From assembly GCA_937885735.1 (NCBI GenBank), contig CALABN010000142.1, forward strand, positions 1 to 7,517: 7,517 nt of DNA. Reading direction: 5' to 3'. Of the stretch, positions 1 through 6,451 are shown in pieces; position 1 is the stretch's first letter; each line of letters opens with the position of its first letter. The DNA is from an uncultured Bacteroidota bacterium. Lineage in GTDB: Bacteria > Bacteroidota > Bacteroidia > Bacteroidales > SZUA-534. The translations under genes and the position numbers were made by a program. Below the pieces are notes generated by a model. That model did no database searches, was not told the origin of the DNA, and saw only the letters and a program-made list of their open reading frames with translations.

Positions 1-2355
1 GTGGTAGCGGCGGGTGTAGAGCAGAATAATGTTGTCCATTCCGTCAAGATTGTATGCAGGGTGTGCCGAGTCGACGCTTTGCAGGCCAGTTACAGCCTTG
101 CCGTTGTCAAATTCGGCAACGTAGCGCAGTTTCTTGCCTTCGGCGGCAGTCTTTGCACGCAAATCTTCAATCTTGGCATCGTTCTTTTTCAAGTTGGCCA
201 GCAGTTGGTCGAAGTTTTCAGCCTTGAGTTCGTTTTCAGGAATGATGTCGTTCTTCAGAACGTCGTCAAGTTCAAGCATGTTGCCGCCTACACGCGCAAG
301 GATGAGAATCTTGCGGCGAACGTCAAGCCCGCTCAGGTCGATGGCCGGATCAGGTTCGGTGAGGCCTTTTTCGCGTGCCTGAATGACGGCTTGCGAGAAT
401 GGTATGTCCTTGCTGATGGTGTTGAATATGTAGTTGAGGCTGCCAGAAAGCACGGCCTGTATTTTCAGAATCTTGTCGCCTGAAGCAACCAGGTCTTCAA
501 TGGTTTTAAGCACAGGAAGTCCTGCGGCGACGTTGGTCTCGTGCAGGAATTTCACTCCGTAAGCCTTCACTTCTTTGCGGAAGTTGAGGAATGTCTCGAG
601 TGGCGATGATGCCATAATCTTGTTTGATGCCACAATAGGGATGCTCAGTTGAGCGATTGTGCTGTACATTTTTGGCAGTTCGTACGAAGCCGTATTGTCG
701 ATGAAGATGCTGTTTCGCAGATTGAGTTTCTTTATCTCTTCAACGTATGCCTGCAAGTCGGCTTTTGTCTCGCTGTTGGCAAGTTGGTCGCGCCAGTTGT
801 CAAGGCAGATGCCTTTGCGGTTGAAAATCATCTTCTTCGAGTTCGATATTCCAACAACTCGAATGTCGATGCCGTATTCGTTTTTCAGGAAATCAGATTG
901 TTCGTGCAGTTGCTCTATCATAGTTCCGCCTACTGTTCCTACGCCAACCATAAACAGGTGTACGCGGCGGTATTTCGACAGGAAGAATCCGTCGTGCAGT
1001 GCGTTAAGAGCCTTGGCAACTTCCTTTTCCTTTATTACTATTGATATGTTGCGTTCAGTTGCACCTTGCGCAATGGCGCGGATGTTGATTCCGTTCTCGC
1101 CAAGCAGGCGGAAGGCCTTGCCTGCAATGCCAACCTGTTCGCGCATGCGGTCGCCTACAACGGCAATAATTGCCAAGCCGTTTTCAACTTCAATGTTGTG
1201 AACGGTCTTGCGTTCAATCTCGTTGGCGAATTCCTGGTTTAGTTTTCCGCAGGCCTTTTCGGCGTCGTTAGTGTAGATGCCTACGCAGATGGTATGCTCG
1301 CTCGACGATTGTGTGATGAACAGCACGTTTACGTTTTCGCTGCCGAGCGCCTTGAATGCTCTCATTGCAACTCCCGGAACGCCAATCATTCCGCTGCCCG
1401 ATACGGTAATCAGTGAGATGTCGCCAATTGACGAGAATCCTTTTATTGTTGCGTCGCCGTGGTTCGGATTGTCGCAGATGATAGTGCCTTCGTCTTCAGG
1501 TGCGTATGAATTTTTGATGCCGATAGGGATTTTCTTCTCGAGCGCAGGCTGAATGGTAGGCGGATAGATGACTTTCGCACCAAAGTACGACAATTCCATT
1601 GCCTCTTCGTAACTCATTGATTTGATAGGGTATGCTGCCGAAACAATGTTTGGCGCCGCAGTTAGCATTCCGCTAACATCAGTCCATATGTCGATGAGTG
1701 AAGCATTCAGGTAATTGCCGAGCAGGGCGGCTGTGTAGTCAGAACCGCCACGTCCGAGTGTTGAAGCCTCACCTTCGTAAGTGCTCGATATGAATCCTGG
1801 AACAATTGCTATTCCTTTGAATCCCTTGAATGCGTTTTGGACCTTTTGCTCTGAAAGCGAGTGGTCAACATTGCCTTGCAGATAGTTCTTGTCGGTTATG
1901 ATGATGTTGCGTGAGTCAACAAGGATGTTCTTCTTGCCAAGGTTGTTGAGTGATGCGCTAATCAGTGTTGACGACATGCGTTCGCCCATACTCAGGATTT
2001 TAGCCTTTGTACGGTCGGAGCATTCGTCGAGGAACTTGATGCTTTGGCAAATCTTGTTGATTTCCGAGCAGCGATCTTTGATGAATTCCTCCATTGCGCT
2101 TTTTTCTCCGTCGGCAACTAGTTCGTCGATTATTTCCAAGTGGCGTTTTCTTATCTGGTCGATAAATTCAGTGTATTGCTCTGAACCTTCGAGTGCCGAT
2201 TTTGCACTGTTTTCCAATAGGTTGGTAATGCCTTGAAGTGCCGAAACCACAACAATGATTTGGTCTTGGGCCTTGTATCGGTCTATTATTTTTGCTAATT
2301 GTTCAATACGTTCGGCGTTGGCTACTGATGAGCCGCCAAATTTCAATATCTGCAT
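1..2355 (-). CDS. thrA: Bifunctional aspartokinase / homoserine dehydrogenase, C-terminus cut by window edge
   Basis: It catalyses two steps of threonine/methionine synthesis in the cytoplasm: aspartate to aspartyl-phosphate, and aspartate semialdehyde to homoserine. The reading frame is open for 785 codons from ATG at 2353-2355 to base 1. The kinase domain opens with KFGGSSV (residues 5-11) and has TLGRGGSD (199-206). Two ACT-type regulatory repeats follow, from about 316 (TVSGSGM) and about 393 (IIAVVGDRM), the usual site of threonine feedback. The dehydrogenase starts near 467 with the dinucleotide-binding VGVGTVGG (470-477). It then has the substrate region around TNVAAGLP and LSGSLNYIF, and the family signature AREKGLTEPDPAIDLSGLD (660-678), including its Asp and following Lys682. 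Homologues run about 810-820 residues, so roughly 25-35 residues and the stop lie outside the window. The frame is intact throughout. A threonine-rich leader ORF lies directly upstream, which suggests control by threonyl-tRNA charging. thrB- and thrC-type genes would be expected next, but this cannot be seen here. Confidence 0.97.
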   Translation of the reverse strand, partial: MQILKFGGSSVANAERIEQLAKIIDRYKAQDQIIVVVSALQGITNLLENSAKSALEGSEQYTEFIDQIRKRHLEIIDELVADGEKSAMEEFIKDRCSEINKICQSIKFLDECSDRTKAKILSMGERMSSTLISASLNNLGKKNILVDSRNIIITDKNYLQGNVDHSLSEQKVQNAFKGFKGIAIVPGFISSTYEGEASTLGRGGSDYTAALLGNYLNASLIDIWTDVSGMLTAAPNIVSAAYPIKSMSYEEAMELSYFGAKVIYPPTIQPALEKKIPIGIKNSYAPEDEGTIICDNPNHGDATIKGFSSIGDISLITVSGSGMIGVPGVAMRAFKALGSENVNVLFITQSSSEHTICVGIYTNDAEKACGKLNQEFANEIERKTVHNIEVENGLAIIAVVGDRMREQVGIAGKAFRLLGENGINIRAIAQGATERNISIVIKEKEVAKALNALHDGFFLSKYRRVHLFMVGVGTVGGTMIEQLHEQSDFLKNEYGIDIRVVGISNSKKMIFNRKGICLDNWRDQLANSETKADLQAYVEEIKKLNLRNSIFIDNTASYELPKMYSTIAQLSIPIVASNKIMASSPLETFLNFRKEVKAYGVKFLHETNVAAGLPVLKTIEDLVASGDKILKIQAVLSGSLNYIFNTISKDIPFSQAVIQAREKGLTEPDPAIDLSGLDVRRKILILARVGGNMLELDDVLKNDIIPENELKAENFDQLLANLKKNDAKIEDLRAKTAAEGKKLRYVAEFDNGKAVTGLQSVDSAHPAYNLDGMDNIILLYTRRYH

Positions 2356-2551
2356 AATTCAATGATTTTTTTTGATTGATAAATAAATGTTAACATCCAG
2401 AAAACTACTTATTAGCACATTCGACCCCCCCAGGGGGTTGTGGTTGTAGTGAATGTAATGCAGGCAATTGTGCACCCGTTTGTTGGTGCGCTTGATGTTG
2501 TGTTGCCCATATTTCTGATGTTCAGGATTAACATTTATCCGTTTTTTTACA
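2356..2551 (-). promoter_or_regulatory. Putative threonine attenuator leader RNA
   Basis: The predicted 5' untranslated RNA of thrA carries the Thr-rich leader ORF and several possible structures. Hairpin A nests GCACC/GGTGC (2485-2489 with 2472-2476) inside GGGCAA/TTGCCT (2503-2508 with 2462-2467). Hairpin B pairs ACATTC with GAATGT (2451-2456 with 2417-2422) and encloses ACCCC/GGGGT (2434-2438 with 2424-2428); the Thr codon run lies within it, so a stalled ribosome would disrupt it. A long-range pairing is also possible between 2525-2536 at the leader start and 2385-2398 just upstream of thrA: nine continuous pairs plus three more past a two-base bulge. No stem is immediately followed by a U tract; the nearest is TTTT about 12 bases after hairpin B. 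The pairings were read by eye, without folding energies. Confidence 0.5.
2412..2534 (-). CDS. Threonine-rich leader peptide of thrA (thrL-like)
   Basis: This short ORF sits between the hydrolase gene and thrA and ends with tandem TAA codons. From ATG at 2532-2534 it encodes 40 residues; from an in-frame ATG at 2508-2510 it encodes 32. Ten residues are threonine, and the stretch ITFTTTTT has six Thr in seven codons (mostly ACA, some ACC and ACT), with two Ile nearby. The E. coli thrL leader has the same character (Thr and Ile runs before thrA), but the two sequences do not otherwise resemble each other. The first ATG is preceded by an A-rich stretch (seven A, 2542-2548), the kind of site Bacteroidota ribosomes tolerate; the second lacks a clear site. 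The peptide itself probably has no function: ribosome stalling at the Thr run when threonyl-tRNA is scarce would change folding of the leader RNA. The role is inferred from composition and position; which start is used is undecided. Confidence 0.8.
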   Translation of the reverse strand: MLILNIRNMGNTTSSAPTNGCTIACITFTTTTTPWGGRMC

Positions 2552-2557
2552 ATAGCG

Positions 2558-2588
2558 CAAAAGTAGAACTAATATTCAGAAAATGAAA
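2558..2588 (-). promoter_or_regulatory. Promoter of the thrA leader transcript
   Basis: TACTTTTG at 2558-2565 is an exact match to the Bacteroidota -7 element TAnnTTTG. TTTC at 2585-2588, 19 bases upstream, is a one-mismatch version of the -33 TTTG element. The predicted transcript start is near 2551, about 17 bases before the first leader ATG, giving a leader of about 195 bases before thrA. Confidence 0.6.
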
Positions 2589-2620
2589 GTCGGAAATGTG
2601 TTTGTGGCTTATTTTGAAGG

Positions 2621-2654
2621 AAAAATATCCGTTTTTTTTCGCAAAGCGGATTTT
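2621..2654 (-). terminator. Possible weak terminator after the hydrolase gene
   Basis: About 90 bases past the hydrolase stop, AAAATCCG (2647-2654) can pair with CGGAT plus the following T run across a single bulged A (2622-2631). This gives a hairpin whose 3' arm runs into TTTTT (2621-2625). The stem is short and A/T-rich with a long A-filled loop, so read-through into thrA is possible. Confidence 0.35.
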
Positions 2655-2743
2655 GTGCGCCTGCTCAATTCCTGATTTTGGTGTACCGCGTCTTTGAAAT
2701 ATGGGTGCAAAGCCTTGCCACTGGCGGGTTTCAGACGTTGCGC

Positions 2744-4054
2744 CTATCTTTTCAGAAAGTTGACGATTGACTTTTCGGTTTCCTCGCGTTGCGCGCCCAA
2801 GAGGTCGGTGTGGCCGGCATTGCGAATGGTTACGGCTTTTGAATTGCGGAATACTGCCTGCAACTGTTTCCTTGTTGTTTCGGTTGGTGCCACAATGTCG
2901 AGGTCGCCACAGATGATAAGGGTAGGTATGTCGTTTGGCTGTGTTTGCGGTGATTCTGTCACGGACTGACTGGCGCTGTTGAACCAGTTGTTTGCCGATT
3001 TTGCCATTGGCTCGTATCCGTTTGGCGTGGTTGGCTCACTGTTGTGAATGGTGTGGTTGCCAGACTTTTTGGCAATGATGTCGCCAAGCGCTATCTTGCT
3101 TGAGAAACTGGCAAGAAATGCGTCAATCGATTTTTGCAGGGAAATGCTGTCGTTGTCCTGGCTTGCTAATTTCATCAGTTCCCGAATGCCGTCAATGGAA
3201 TACAGTTTAGTGTATGAGTAAAGCAGAAATTGCTCGCTGTTTGCGCCAAACGCATCTTTTTGGTCTATTATCCTCTTGATGATGAACTCGTTGTCGGGTG
3301 CGAGCAACTTGTTTATCTGTCTGTCGAGGTTGGCTATGTCGGCTGTGTGAATCTCGAAATCGTAGAGCAGGCGAGGTGCTATGATTACGTTTCGGGCAAT
3401 GTGTCCAGGGAAGCGCTGTGCGTACATTTGCACCAGCATTGTTCCGTAACTGAAGGCCACTACGTGAAATTTGTCAATTTCCAAGGCCACCCGCACGTCT
3501 TCAATGTCGTTGACTACTTCTGTGATTGAATATCCCTGGATGTCAATAAGTTGATTGGACCAATTGTCGGCGCAGGAATCTATGGCCAGTTGGTATGAAT
3601 CTGCATTGTGGCCGTTGCCCATATTCTTTACGGCATTCAGCAGGCAAGGACAGTCGAGGCGGGTGTTGCCGTCAACGCCACGGTAGCCAATCATCACTAA
3701 CGGATTCTGGCGGACAATCTGCTCAAAGAACATTGTGTTGGCAAGGTTGCTTTCGCCAGGCCCGCCACCAAGTACAAACACTGGCAGTCCGTTTGCGCCT
3801 TCCTGTGTCGGGTTTACGTAGATTATCGGAATGCCAATCTGTTTAGACGATGATTGCCCGTTGCGCCTCTCTTTGGCTATCAGCGTGCCGAATCGCGCAT
3901 CGCAATTGTTGTGTATGCCGTCTTTCCAGATAATCTCGCCCAGTTGCCCCGCGACTACCTTCTTTGATGCCGAATTGTATATTTGGGCATTTGCCGTAAG
4001 GGCAAAAAAAAGACACATTGCAATGCCAAATGATTGTTTTGCAATGTGTCTCAT
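2744..4054 (-). CDS. Secreted alpha/beta hydrolase, S33 / tripeptidyl-aminopeptidase-like
   Basis: The protein has 436 residues. Its N-terminus is a typical signal peptide: a basic start, a hydrophobic core at about 10-20, and cleavage probable after TANA (residue 23). It should act in the periplasm or outside the cell. The fold is suggested by, in order, GGGPG (96-100, the counterpart of the HGGPG oxyanion motif of proline-iminopeptidase relatives), IGYRGVDG (122-129), the nucleophile elbow AFSYGT (200-205, Ser202), GDLDIVAPTE (383-392, Asp386 as likely acid) and NAGHTD (412-417, His415). The triad is therefore complete, although the first elbow glycine is alanine. Length and motif order fit the S33/TAP-like peptidases, which release N-terminal residues from peptides, but esterase activity cannot be excluded and the substrate is unknown. 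It starts 17 bases after the SiaC-like gene with no promoter between, so the two are probably co-transcribed. Five cysteines remain after the signal peptide (51, 135, 137, 161, 382). Confidence 0.85.
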   Translation of the reverse strand: MRHIAKQSFGIAMCLFFALTANAQIYNSASKKVVAGQLGEIIWKDGIHNNCDARFGTLIAKERRNGQSSSKQIGIPIIYVNPTQEGANGLPVFVLGGGPGESNLANTMFFEQIVRQNPLVMIGYRGVDGNTRLDCPCLLNAVKNMGNGHNADSYQLAIDSCADNWSNQLIDIQGYSITEVVNDIEDVRVALEIDKFHVVAFSYGTMLVQMYAQRFPGHIARNVIIAPRLLYDFEIHTADIANLDRQINKLLAPDNEFIIKRIIDQKDAFGANSEQFLLYSYTKLYSIDGIRELMKLASQDNDSISLQKSIDAFLASFSSKIALGDIIAKKSGNHTIHNSEPTTPNGYEPMAKSANNWFNSASQSVTESPQTQPNDIPTLIICGDLDIVAPTETTRKQLQAVFRNSKAVTIRNAGHTDLLGAQREETEKSIVNFLKR

Positions 4055-4071
4055 AATATTTTGTTTAAGAT

Positions 4072-4449
4072 TTATTCGTACGGTATTATCTCGAATGGAA
4101 TTTCAACAATGTCGCTATATGATTCGCCAGCCTCTGCCATATCCTCGTCGTCTTCAATGTACAGCCAGTTGACTTTTATCTTCTTGCCTGTCTCGTTGAC
4201 TTTTGAGAAATGTTCCAATACGTCGAGAATTTGTTTCGAAGACGCTGAATTGAAATATTCCATTTTGAATTCAATAATTGTCTCGTCTATAGGATTTTTA
4301 GCATATTCTTCAATCCAATCAAGTATTGGAAGGTAAAATTCCTTGACGTCTTCAGGCAATGATTTGCCAGAAAATTTGAATTCGCCTGTTGATGGGTCCA
4401 AAATAACTTCAGGACAATCGTCTGTTCCTGTTAATCGGATAGGTTCCAT
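4072..4449 (-). CDS. SiaC-family (DUF1987) regulatory phosphoprotein
   Basis: This is a 125-residue cytoplasmic protein without signal or membrane segment. It shows the family pattern in order: PEVILDPSTGEFKFSGKSLPED (13-34), a WIEEY helix (45-49), EYFNSASSK (64-72), then a strongly acidic VNWLYIEDDEDMAEAGE region (93-109). In Pseudomonas aeruginosa, SiaC is phosphorylated by the SiaB kinase on a threonine in the motif corresponding to FNSASSK and dephosphorylated by SiaA; unphosphorylated SiaC activates the diguanylate cyclase SiaD. Here the corresponding position appears to be Ser68, still phosphorylatable. No SiaA, SiaB or SiaD partner is encoded in this window, so the local target is unknown. 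The secreted hydrolase follows 17 bases downstream. Family assignment is firm from recognised motifs; the signalling role is inferred. Confidence 0.85.
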   Translation of the reverse strand: MEPIRLTGTDDCPEVILDPSTGEFKFSGKSLPEDVKEFYLPILDWIEEYAKNPIDETIIEFKMEYFNSASSKQILDVLEHFSKVNETGKKIKVNWLYIEDDEDMAEAGESYSDIVEIPFEIIPYE

Positions 4450-4476
4450 AAATGTTTATCTTGATTTTTCAATTTG

Positions 4477-4484
4477 CAAAATTA
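4477..4484 (-). promoter_or_regulatory. Putative -7 element before the SiaC-like gene
   Basis: TAATTTTG is an exact TAnnTTTG match 27 bases before the SiaC-like ATG, in the 72-base gap after the M48 peptidase gene. It would give a short leader of about 20 bases. I see no good -33 TTTG at the usual distance, so this is a moderate call. It would start transcription of the SiaC-hydrolase pair. Confidence 0.45.
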
Positions 4485-4521
4485 GTAATAAAATTAAATA
4501 CTCTGCTTTTTGTTGCCCATT

Positions 4522-5772
4522 TTATTGTTTTTTTTGTTCACAATGGGTGTTGATATTCAGTGCCCGAACTCGTTGCAACAATGACGGATGCGAGTATTTG
4601 AACCAGACATACGTCGGGTGCGGGGTAAGGTTCGAGAGGTTGTTGCTTGCCAGTTTTTTCAATGCTGAAACAAGATTTTGGGCATTGCTGTGCTGTGCCG
4701 AGAATTTGTCGGCCTGATACTCGTTGCGTCTTGAAAATATGTTTGTAAGCAGTTGCGTGGCAACCGATACAGGGTTGTACAGCAAGGCAAACGCTATCAT
4801 ACTAATGTGAAATTTTGGCTGGTCGATGCCAAGTGCCGTCGATAGTTGCGGGCTGGAAACCAGCAACGAGAACAGAAACAGCATTATTCCTGTCTGGATG
4901 ACGCTGGACAGTAACGACCATACTATGTGGTGCTTCTTGTAATGCCCGACCTCGTGAGCCAAGACAGCCACAATTTCTTCTGTCGACATTTGCTTTATCA
5001 GCGTGTCGTAAAGGACAATGCGTTTTTTCTTGCCAAGACCAGTGAAATAGGCATTTGCGCGAGTCGAGCGTTTTGAATTGTCGATGACGAATATCCCGTC
5101 GAGGTTGAATCCCACTTTTTGGCTGAATTGGTTCAGCGCATCTCGCAGTTCGCCTTCAGGAAGTGGCGTCTGCTTGTTGAACAATGGCACAATCAGCGTT
5201 GAGTAGAACATTGACATAAACAGTGAAAAAGCGGAAACGGCAATCCAGGCGTAAATCCAGAATTGTTGCCCCACAGTGGCGTAGAACCAGTAAATCAGAG
5301 AGTAAAGTCCACCGCCGATTATTGCCGTTACAAGGTAGCCTTTCAGTTTGTCGGTAATGAAAAGTTTGCGTGTGGTGGTGTTGAATCCGTATTTCTGCTC
5401 AATCACAAACGTGTCGTAAATGTCGAAAGGTGTCGATATTATGTCGGTTGCAACAAACAGTATGGCAATGAAAAGCAGGCCTTGCAATAGTATGTTGCCT
5501 GTTGCTGAACTGGCGATGCCGTCAACAAACTTGAATCCGTCAAGGAAGAAGAATGCCAGCGTTGCCACCAGCATCACCGTCGATTCTATCAGCGAGAACC
5601 TGCTTACGGTTTGCGAGTACGACTGTTGCTTCTTGTATTTTTCATCGTCGTAGATGCCTGCCAGTTCTGGCGGAATGGGTTTCGTGCGCCACGTAGAGTT
5701 CAAATGGTCAAGTGTTTGGTTCAGCGCATAGTCTGCAACCAAAATGGCGATGATGATGTAGAAAAGTATCAT
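4522..5772 (-). CDS. Ste24-like M48 membrane zinc metallopeptidase (CAAX protease 1 type)
   Basis: This is a 416-residue integral membrane protease. The zinc site is clear: HEVGH at 273-277 gives two His ligands and the catalytic Glu274, and NEYQAD (350-355) supplies the third ligand Glu351. Other family marks are RSTRANAYFTGLGKKKRIVLYDTL (235-258) and HPSLLQRVRAL near 395-405. Hydrophobic segments lie roughly at 2-18, 62-78, 93-113, 147-165, 170-196, 283-305 and 322-342, matching the many-helix barrel of Ste24. Length is as expected for the bacterial members. In eukaryotes Ste24 trims prenylated CAAX proteins; bacteria generally lack such substrates, and bacterial homologues are thought to work in membrane protein quality control, so the CAAX label should not be read literally. 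Its ATG overlaps the TGA of the cyclo-ligase gene as ATGA, so translational coupling is likely. Confidence 0.93.
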   Translation of the reverse strand: MILFYIIIAILVADYALNQTLDHLNSTWRTKPIPPELAGIYDDEKYKKQQSYSQTVSRFSLIESTVMLVATLAFFFLDGFKFVDGIASSATGNILLQGLLFIAILFVATDIISTPFDIYDTFVIEQKYGFNTTTRKLFITDKLKGYLVTAIIGGGLYSLIYWFYATVGQQFWIYAWIAVSAFSLFMSMFYSTLIVPLFNKQTPLPEGELRDALNQFSQKVGFNLDGIFVIDNSKRSTRANAYFTGLGKKKRIVLYDTLIKQMSTEEIVAVLAHEVGHYKKHHIVWSLLSSVIQTGIMLFLFSLLVSSPQLSTALGIDQPKFHISMIAFALLYNPVSVATQLLTNIFSRRNEYQADKFSAQHSNAQNLVSALKKLASNNLSNLTPHPTYVWFKYSHPSLLQRVRALNINTHCEQKKQ

Positions 5773-6320
5773 TTTGGAATAACTATTGTGTCCATTGGAA
5801 TGTCGTTGTCGCAGGTGGGTATCTGCTCAAACATTTGGCATTTGTAGGCGACGCCGACTTTGAAGGCGTTGGTGGCAGACAGGATTCTGTCGTAGAAACC
5901 ACGACCGCGTCCCATACGGTTGTTTTGCCTGTCGAAGGCCACGCCTGGAACTATCACCATTTTTATTTCTGACAGGTCCCCAAGTTGTTCCCCAGTAGGT
6001 TCCATTATTCCAAAGGCGCCTTCGCGCATATTGTCGGTGCTGGTGAATTGACGGAAAACCAAGTCGTTGCCTGCAACAATCGGCAGGTATATGTTTTTGC
6101 GTGTTGCCCACCGCTCTATGAATCTGTGTGTTTCAACCTCATCGTCAAGCGACCAGTACGAAGCAATGGTGTCGGCTTTCGCAAAATAGTCCGATTGCTC
6201 TATTTGGGTGAAGATGCTGTCGGACTGCAACAGTTTCTCGTCAGCCGACATTTGATTTTTCAACTGTCTTGAGAGCCTGCGCAACGATTGCTTGTCGAGT
6301 GTGGTTATTTGTGGTTTCAT
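5769..6320 (-). CDS. 5-formyltetrahydrofolate cyclo-ligase (5,10-methenyl-THF synthetase)
   Basis: This cytoplasmic enzyme converts 5-formyltetrahydrofolate and ATP to 5,10-methenyltetrahydrofolate, returning the storage or inhibitory folate to one-carbon metabolism. The 183-residue length fits the family. Numbered from the ATG at 6318-6320, the basic N-terminal helix (KQSLRRLSRQL, about 10-20) helps bind ATP, DDEVET (59-64) and GIMEPTG (104-110) are conserved core segments, and VPGVAFD followed by MGRGRGFYDR (136-145) is the diagnostic glycine-rich nucleotide-binding signature. An in-frame GTG two codons upstream (6324-6326) is an alternative start; ATG is preferred. The stop TGA overlaps the ATG of the M48 peptidase gene by four bases. 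Genes of this family are called ygfA, fau or fthC in other bacteria. Confidence 0.95.
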   Translation of the reverse strand: MKPQITTLDKQSLRRLSRQLKNQMSADEKLLQSDSIFTQIEQSDYFAKADTIASYWSLDDEVETHRFIERWATRKNIYLPIVAGNDLVFRQFTSTDNMREGAFGIMEPTGEQLGDLSEIKMVIVPGVAFDRQNNRMGRGRGFYDRILSATNAFKVGVAYKCQMFEQIPTCDNDIPMDTIVIPK

Positions 6321-6324
6321 ATTC

Positions 6325-6332
6325 ACAAATAT
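6325..6332 (-). promoter_or_regulatory. Possible -7 element abutting the cyclo-ligase start
   Basis: TATATTTG matches TAnnTTTG exactly and ends five bases before the ATG at 6320. If used, the transcript would start at or next to the start codon, giving a leaderless or nearly leaderless mRNA. No -33 TTTG is visible at normal distance, so chance in A/T-rich DNA is a real alternative. Confidence 0.3.
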
Positions 6333-6400
6333 ATTCGGTTTCGCCCGTTTGCGAATCTTTTTTGCCTAAAAAATGACATTGAAGTCGTTGTGGCCGGTGC

Positions 6401-6433
6401 AAAAAAAAAGCCCGACACAAGTCGGGCCTTTTT
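6401..6433 (-). terminator. Strong hairpin terminator after the beta-barrel gene
   Basis: GCCCGAC (6410-6416) and GTCGGGC (6421-6427) form a perfect seven-pair stem with a four-base loop. On the minus strand it is followed by nine T (6401-6409), a classical intrinsic terminator about 25 bases after the stop of the 6452-7195 gene. T-rich sequence also follows on the plus strand, so it could work in both directions, but no plus-strand gene ends here. It separates the upstream gene from the folate/protease operon. Confidence 0.9.
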
Positions 6434-6451
6434 ATATTGTGTGTTCAGTTT

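Noticed and set aside
1..2236. Several plus-strand open frames, e.g. 1-483, 659-1201 and 1889-2236
   Set aside because: They lie opposite the intact thrA frame, match no family, and have compositions expected of antisense shadows.
2424..2438. CCCCC/GGGGGGG segment as a terminator or as a sequencing error in a homopolymer
   Set aside because: No U tract follows the hairpin, and the leader frame stays open through the run to a tandem stop; an error cannot be excluded, but nothing demands it.
4501..4560. CCCAT/ATGGG inverted repeat near the end of the M48 gene as a terminator
   Set aside because: The loop is about 20 bases or more and no T run follows on the minus strand.
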